From positions 1 to 7,594 of the forward strand of contig PUOI01000473.1 in NCBI GenBank assembly GCA_003552765.1: 7,594 nt of DNA. Direction: 5' to 3'. Below the pieces are notes generated by a model. That model was not told the origin of the DNA. It saw nothing but the letters and a program-made list of their open reading frames with translations, and ran no database searches. Below are positions 5,700 through 7,594 of this stretch, one piece after another. This DNA comes from Candidatus Hydrogenedentota bacterium (lineage in GTDB: Bacteria; Hydrogenedentota; Hydrogenedentia; Hydrogenedentales; SLHB01). The position numbers and the translations under genes were made by a program. Within the stretch, counting starts at the first letter, position 1; every line of letters begins with the position of its first letter.

Positions 5700-6767
5700 T
5701 CAGCCATATCCGCCTGCTTGGGCAATGCTCAAATGAACCTGCGTGCCCATGGGCGCCCAACCCAACCCCTGATACTCGCCTATGTCCAGCCACTGGATGG
5801 GGTAAGCATCGTTGTAACGGACGAACTGTACATGGCCGTCCATGAACAGCACATTGCTGCCGCCCGGAATGTGGTTAAACCCTTGCGTGGTCACCGCGTG
5901 AGGCCCGTCACCGAACCAGCCCATGTCGTCCGTGAACACGTTCCAGGTATCCCACATGACCGCGATGCTGCTCTGCGCTTCGGCCCCGGCAGCGGGATTG
6001 TTGATGTCGGTAATAAAGAACCGCTCGATCCCGTCCCGCAGCATTGGATACGTCTTGTCGCGAATCCAGGTTCCGTCGTCGTCGTAGTTGTAAGAATCCC
6101 GGTCAATGTACCGGCTGTATTTCAAGTCCGGCGTGATGTCCGATTGCCCTTTTTGAGGCAACCCATGAACCCGGTCGAGGTGATCCGGCACGCCGCGCTC
6201 ACGCAACACACTGCCACTGTAATCGTCCCTGTCGGAGAATCTGTACCACCCTTGCATGGTGTACACAACATCGACGATTTGGCTTATGGTGCTGGTCGCA
6301 TATCCCGTATACAAATACGAAATTGGGTGAGAAAGGTAGGCGTCTCGCCATGCTTGGGAAGCCCAGTCGTTATACGGGTCGCTGCGTACGATCTGCTGGA
6401 ACTCGTCGTTAAGATCCTCGCCGAGTTCATACCGCCCGCCGTGGGTGTCGCGGGAATCCGATGGACAAATCTTGATATTCAAGTCCGTCCAGTAGTCCGG
6501 ATACATAGTCGCCCCACTAAAGCTAACCAGCCGGCTGTAGCCATGTAAGTGATAGTTGTTTCCCGGCGGGTAGTATTCGCCCCGGCTTTCGTTGGCGTAC
6601 ATCGCGAAAATCTGGCCGAACTGGCGCAGGTTGTTGGCGCAGCTCGCGCGGCGGGCAGCTTCCCGGGCGCGCGCCAAAGCAGGCAGCAGTATCGCCGCCA
6701 AAATGCCGATGATGGCGATCACCACCAGCAACTCGATGAGGGTGAATCCTTTACGTGTAGCGTTCAT
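5700..6767 (-). CDS. Prepilin-like protein with N-terminal cleavage/methylation signal and H-x-DG signature
   Basis: The first 35 residues are a textbook type IV prepilin/type II pseudopilin leader: basic MNATRK, cleavage Gly7/Phe8 in G-FTLIE with Glu at mature position 5, then the hydrophobic helix to about residue 30 ([19 protein letters not shown]). It would be cut and N-methylated by a prepilin peptidase at the inner membrane. The 355-residue length and the C-terminal His299 to Asp310-Gly311 motif ([12 protein letters not shown]) place it with the large pseudopilin-like proteins found in many copies in Planctomycetota and Lentisphaerota. The spacing is 10 residues, not the usual 9. AGGAAGAAG precedes the ATG at 6767. 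Its leader lies in a tandem repeat. The LamG gene follows on the same strand, perhaps co-transcribed. The role is unknown; these proteins are generally not proven pilus subunits. Confidence 0.9.
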   Translation of the reverse strand: MNATRKGFTLIELLVVIAIIGILAAILLPALARAREAARRASCANNLRQFGQIFAMYANESRGEYYPPGNNYHLHGYSRLVSFSGATMYPDYWTDLNIKICPSDSRDTHGGRYELGEDLNDEFQQIVRSDPYNDWASQAWRDAYLSHPISYLYTGYATSTISQIVDVVYTMQGWYRFSDRDDYSGSVLRERGVPDHLDRVHGLPQKGQSDITPDLKYSRYIDRDSYNYDDDGTWIRDKTYPMLRDGIERFFITDINNPAAGAEAQSSIAVMWDTWNVFTDDMGWFGDGPHAVTTQGFNHIPGGSNVLFMDGHVQFVRYNDAYPIQWLDIGEYQGLGWAPMGTQVHLSIAQAGGYG

Positions 6768-6953
6768 TGGTATCTTCTTCCTTTAGTTCGTTGTGTTGTT
6801 AGAAGCTGGTTGCGGTGTTGTGCGGCAATGGTGAAACCTGGTGGAAGTAAAGCGGCCCCGCCGGATGCGAGCTTTTTGATGTGGGATTGGGAGGCACGTT
6901 TCCTCGGGCAATGCCGGTAGGAGTATGCCCCGGCTTCCTTTTGGAGAAGCAGG
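6738..6953 (-). repeat. Tandem leader unit A, immediately upstream of and including the prepilin start
   Basis: On the minus strand this unit runs from a CTTCTC-CCAAA stretch, through ATACTC and ACCGGCATT (6910-6918), to CACAACGAACTA, a Shine-Dalgarno and the first ten prepilin codons. The adjacent unit at about 6954-7190 repeats these landmarks in the same order. The ACCGGCATT block is 143 bases from the ATG here and 144 in the other unit. Outer limits are approximate. There is no convincing gene in it; an open frame of 66 codons (6783-6983) ends 15 bases before the prepilin ATG, its start being the ghost leader of unit B. Confidence 0.75.
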
Positions 6954-6983
6954 CAGCGTGAATTCTTTGCGCGCATCTCTCAT
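6954..6983 (-). pseudogene. Ghost of a prepilin leader peptide
   Basis: Ten codons from the ATG at 6983 read MRDARKEFTL, in register with the leader of the prepilin gene 216 bases downstream. The Shine-Dalgarno region before it (AGGACGGAG) is also retained. The peptidase-site Gly is replaced by Glu and the sequence after codon 10 is unit A leader rather than the hydrophobic helix. This is best read as the remaining edge of a deleted or duplicated prepilin gene. Confidence 0.55.
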
Positions 6984-7037
6984 TGGTTTCTCCGTCCTCT
7001 AGTTCGTTGTGCTATCAGAGTAAGGTTGTCGTGTTTG

Positions 7038-7081
7038 CCCGCCTTGGCGGGACCCAGCCGGGCCAGGGCGACCCGGCTGGG
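7038..7081. other. Two adjacent GC hairpins in leader unit B
   Basis: CCCGCC-TT-GGCGGG (7038-7051) is followed directly by CCCAGCCGGG (7053-7062) pairing with CCCGGCTGGG (7072-7081) around a 9-base loop. Both are perfect. They lie between the block of homology and the ghost start codon and have no counterpart in unit A. They could act as a terminator or attenuator upstream of the prepilin, but no T tract follows on the minus strand. Confidence 0.55.
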
Positions 7082-7190
7082 CGTGAGCGATTCCAGGGGG
7101 GATCGGTTGACACGTTGCTTTTGGAGAATGCCGGTCTGAGTATTGCACCACCTCCTTTGGGAAAATCAGGGCTCGGGTTGAGAAGCGTCC

Positions 7191-7414
7191 TAACGATAGG
7201 GGGGCGGTGTTAGGCAATGATTTTGGTGCGGTTATTTTTCGGTTAAAAATATTCCGGGGCCGCAACGCCGGCGGACTGTACTTGGGGGGAAGGGATCAGC
7301 GAGCTGCGTCACAAGCGTCGGCGCCACGGTTAGCGGAACGCGCCATGGGGGGCCAAGGGAGGGAGGTACATGGTGCGGTAACGCCATGGAGCAGCCTTCA
7401 ACCACACGGCGCAA
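7191..7414. other. Intergenic stretch upstream of the prepilin leader
   Basis: I see no supportable gene here. An AT-rich patch at about 7218-7254, containing ATTTTT-CGGTT-AAAAAT (7234-7250), is the only such patch upstream of the prepilin and is the likeliest place for its promoter, though no good -35/-10 pair can be named. The remainder is G-rich on the plus strand (runs near 7285 and 7345) with several CCATGG/CCATG sequences and no clear structure. Confidence 0.4.
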
Positions 7415-7538
7415 GCGGCGCATGCTCAGTCCGCGGGGTTCGCGCCGCCGGTGGCCAGTGTCTTGGCGAGTTCCAGGGCGCCGGTGGGCCATAGGCGTTC
7501 GGGACGCGGACGCTTGACGCGGGGATTGTCCGCGCTGG
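7415..7538 (-). repeat. 124-base direct repeat, copy 2
   Basis: This is the partner of 4010-4133, in direct orientation and 3405 bases away, without gaps. Here it forms the 3' end of a gene that continues leftwards in coding sense to the window edge, so this copy is likely closer to the original context. The homology stops at a codon for Ser of the tail, with no shared sequence upstream of it. Confidence 0.9.
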
Positions 7539-7594
7539 GCCGGCAATTGAGCACGGCGTGTTCCCATTGCGATGGGATGGCTTCGTGCCCGTAC
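7426..7594 (-). CDS. C-terminal part of an unidentified gene, truncated by the window edge
   Basis: The minus strand is open from the window edge to a TGA at 7426-7428, giving 55 residues: YGHEAIPSQWEHAVLNC, then RPSADNPRVKRPRPERLWP and GALELAKTLATGG. The same 36-residue tail is present in the 4010-4133 repeat. The tail has a basic, proline-rich stretch followed by a short Ala/Leu/Thr-rich end, with no membrane segment or sorting signal. I do not recognise the family. Transcription runs towards the prepilin gene, but about 660 bases of leader separate them, so they are probably separate units. Confidence 0.55.
   Translation of the reverse strand, partial: YGHEAIPSQWEHAVLNCRPSADNPRVKRPRPERLWPTGALELAKTLATGGANPAD

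Larger units (their letters stand above)
6954..7190 (-). repeat. Tandem leader unit B, ending in a ghost prepilin leader
   Basis: This is the diverged upstream partner of unit A, with a period of 216 bases measured between the two ATG codons (6983 and 6767). It keeps CACAACGAACTAGAGGA, the sequence CCAATG, and a start codon followed by MRDARKEFTL, which aligns residue by residue with the real [10 protein letters not shown]. The cleavage Gly is Glu here and the hydrophobic helix is missing, so no functional prepilin is encoded. It also contains two hairpins not shared with unit A. Confidence 0.75.

Noticed and set aside
5718..6548. 276-codon open frame on the plus strand
   Set aside because: It is antisense to the prepilin-like gene, which has an unmistakable leader and C-terminal signature.
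6783..6983. 66-codon open frame upstream of the prepilin as a real small gene
   Set aside because: Its first ten codons are a degenerate prepilin leader and the rest is leader unit A; its end position simply reflects the stop codon shared by both tandem units.
6768..7190. c-di-GMP riboswitch upstream of the prepilin
   Set aside because: The conserved GEMM sequence blocks could not be found in either leader unit.
7232..7567. 111-codon minus-strand open frame at the right edge
   Set aside because: It overlaps, in another frame, the open frame whose tail is repeated at 4010-4133; the repeated tail ends with a stop in both copies in that other frame.
1..7594. CRISPR array, insertion sequence or integrase
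   Set aside because: No short regularly spaced repeats, transposase or recombinase motifs, or matching tRNA 3' end duplicate were seen on either strand.

Overview
The window carries several unrelated transcription units from a GC-rich bacterium, separated by regulatory DNA and repeats. The lineage hint comes from the right half. It has a prepilin with an H-x(10)-DG C-terminal signature and a secreted LamG/Ig-like protein with a PEP-CTERM-like tail. Both are abundant in Planctomycetota and neighbouring groups (Lentisphaerota, Hydrogenedentota-like genomes). No marker gene fixes the phylum, so this is an inference.

Left part, plus strand (about 1-1873): possible last codons of an upstream gene and a terminator-like inverted repeat. 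A sigma70-type promoter then precedes a two-gene operon with an ATGA overlap: a zinc/manganese-type substrate-binding lipoprotein (znuA-like) and its ABC ATPase (znuC-like). No membrane permease follows. The next gene is a convergent minus-strand tRNA-Arg(CCT) with its own promoter and a T7 tract two bases after the mature sequence.

Middle, minus strand (2093 to about 3972): a two-gene module. A 99-residue Cys/His-containing protein of unrecognised family is joined by a 4-base GTGA overlap to a 521-residue protein. The latter has a C-terminal ImmA/IrrE (COG2856/DUF955) metallopeptidase domain with HELCH, behind about 345 residues I do not recognise. A perfect 7-bp dyad covers the Shine-Dalgarno and start region of the first gene. 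This is the best candidate here for a poorly described system, perhaps stress sensing or defence.

Right part, minus strand (about 4010-7594): the C-terminus of an unidentified gene enters from the right edge. Next comes a long leader with two diverged tandem units, the upstream one ending in a ghost of a prepilin leader peptide. The intact prepilin-like gene follows, then a heavily structured intergenic region, then the LamG/Ig-like surface protein, then a strong hairpin. The whole pilin-LamG block lies between two direct 124-base repeats (116/124 identical by my hand count, 3405 bases apart), each encoding the same 36-residue protein tail in the minus strand. This suggests segmental duplication or insertion.
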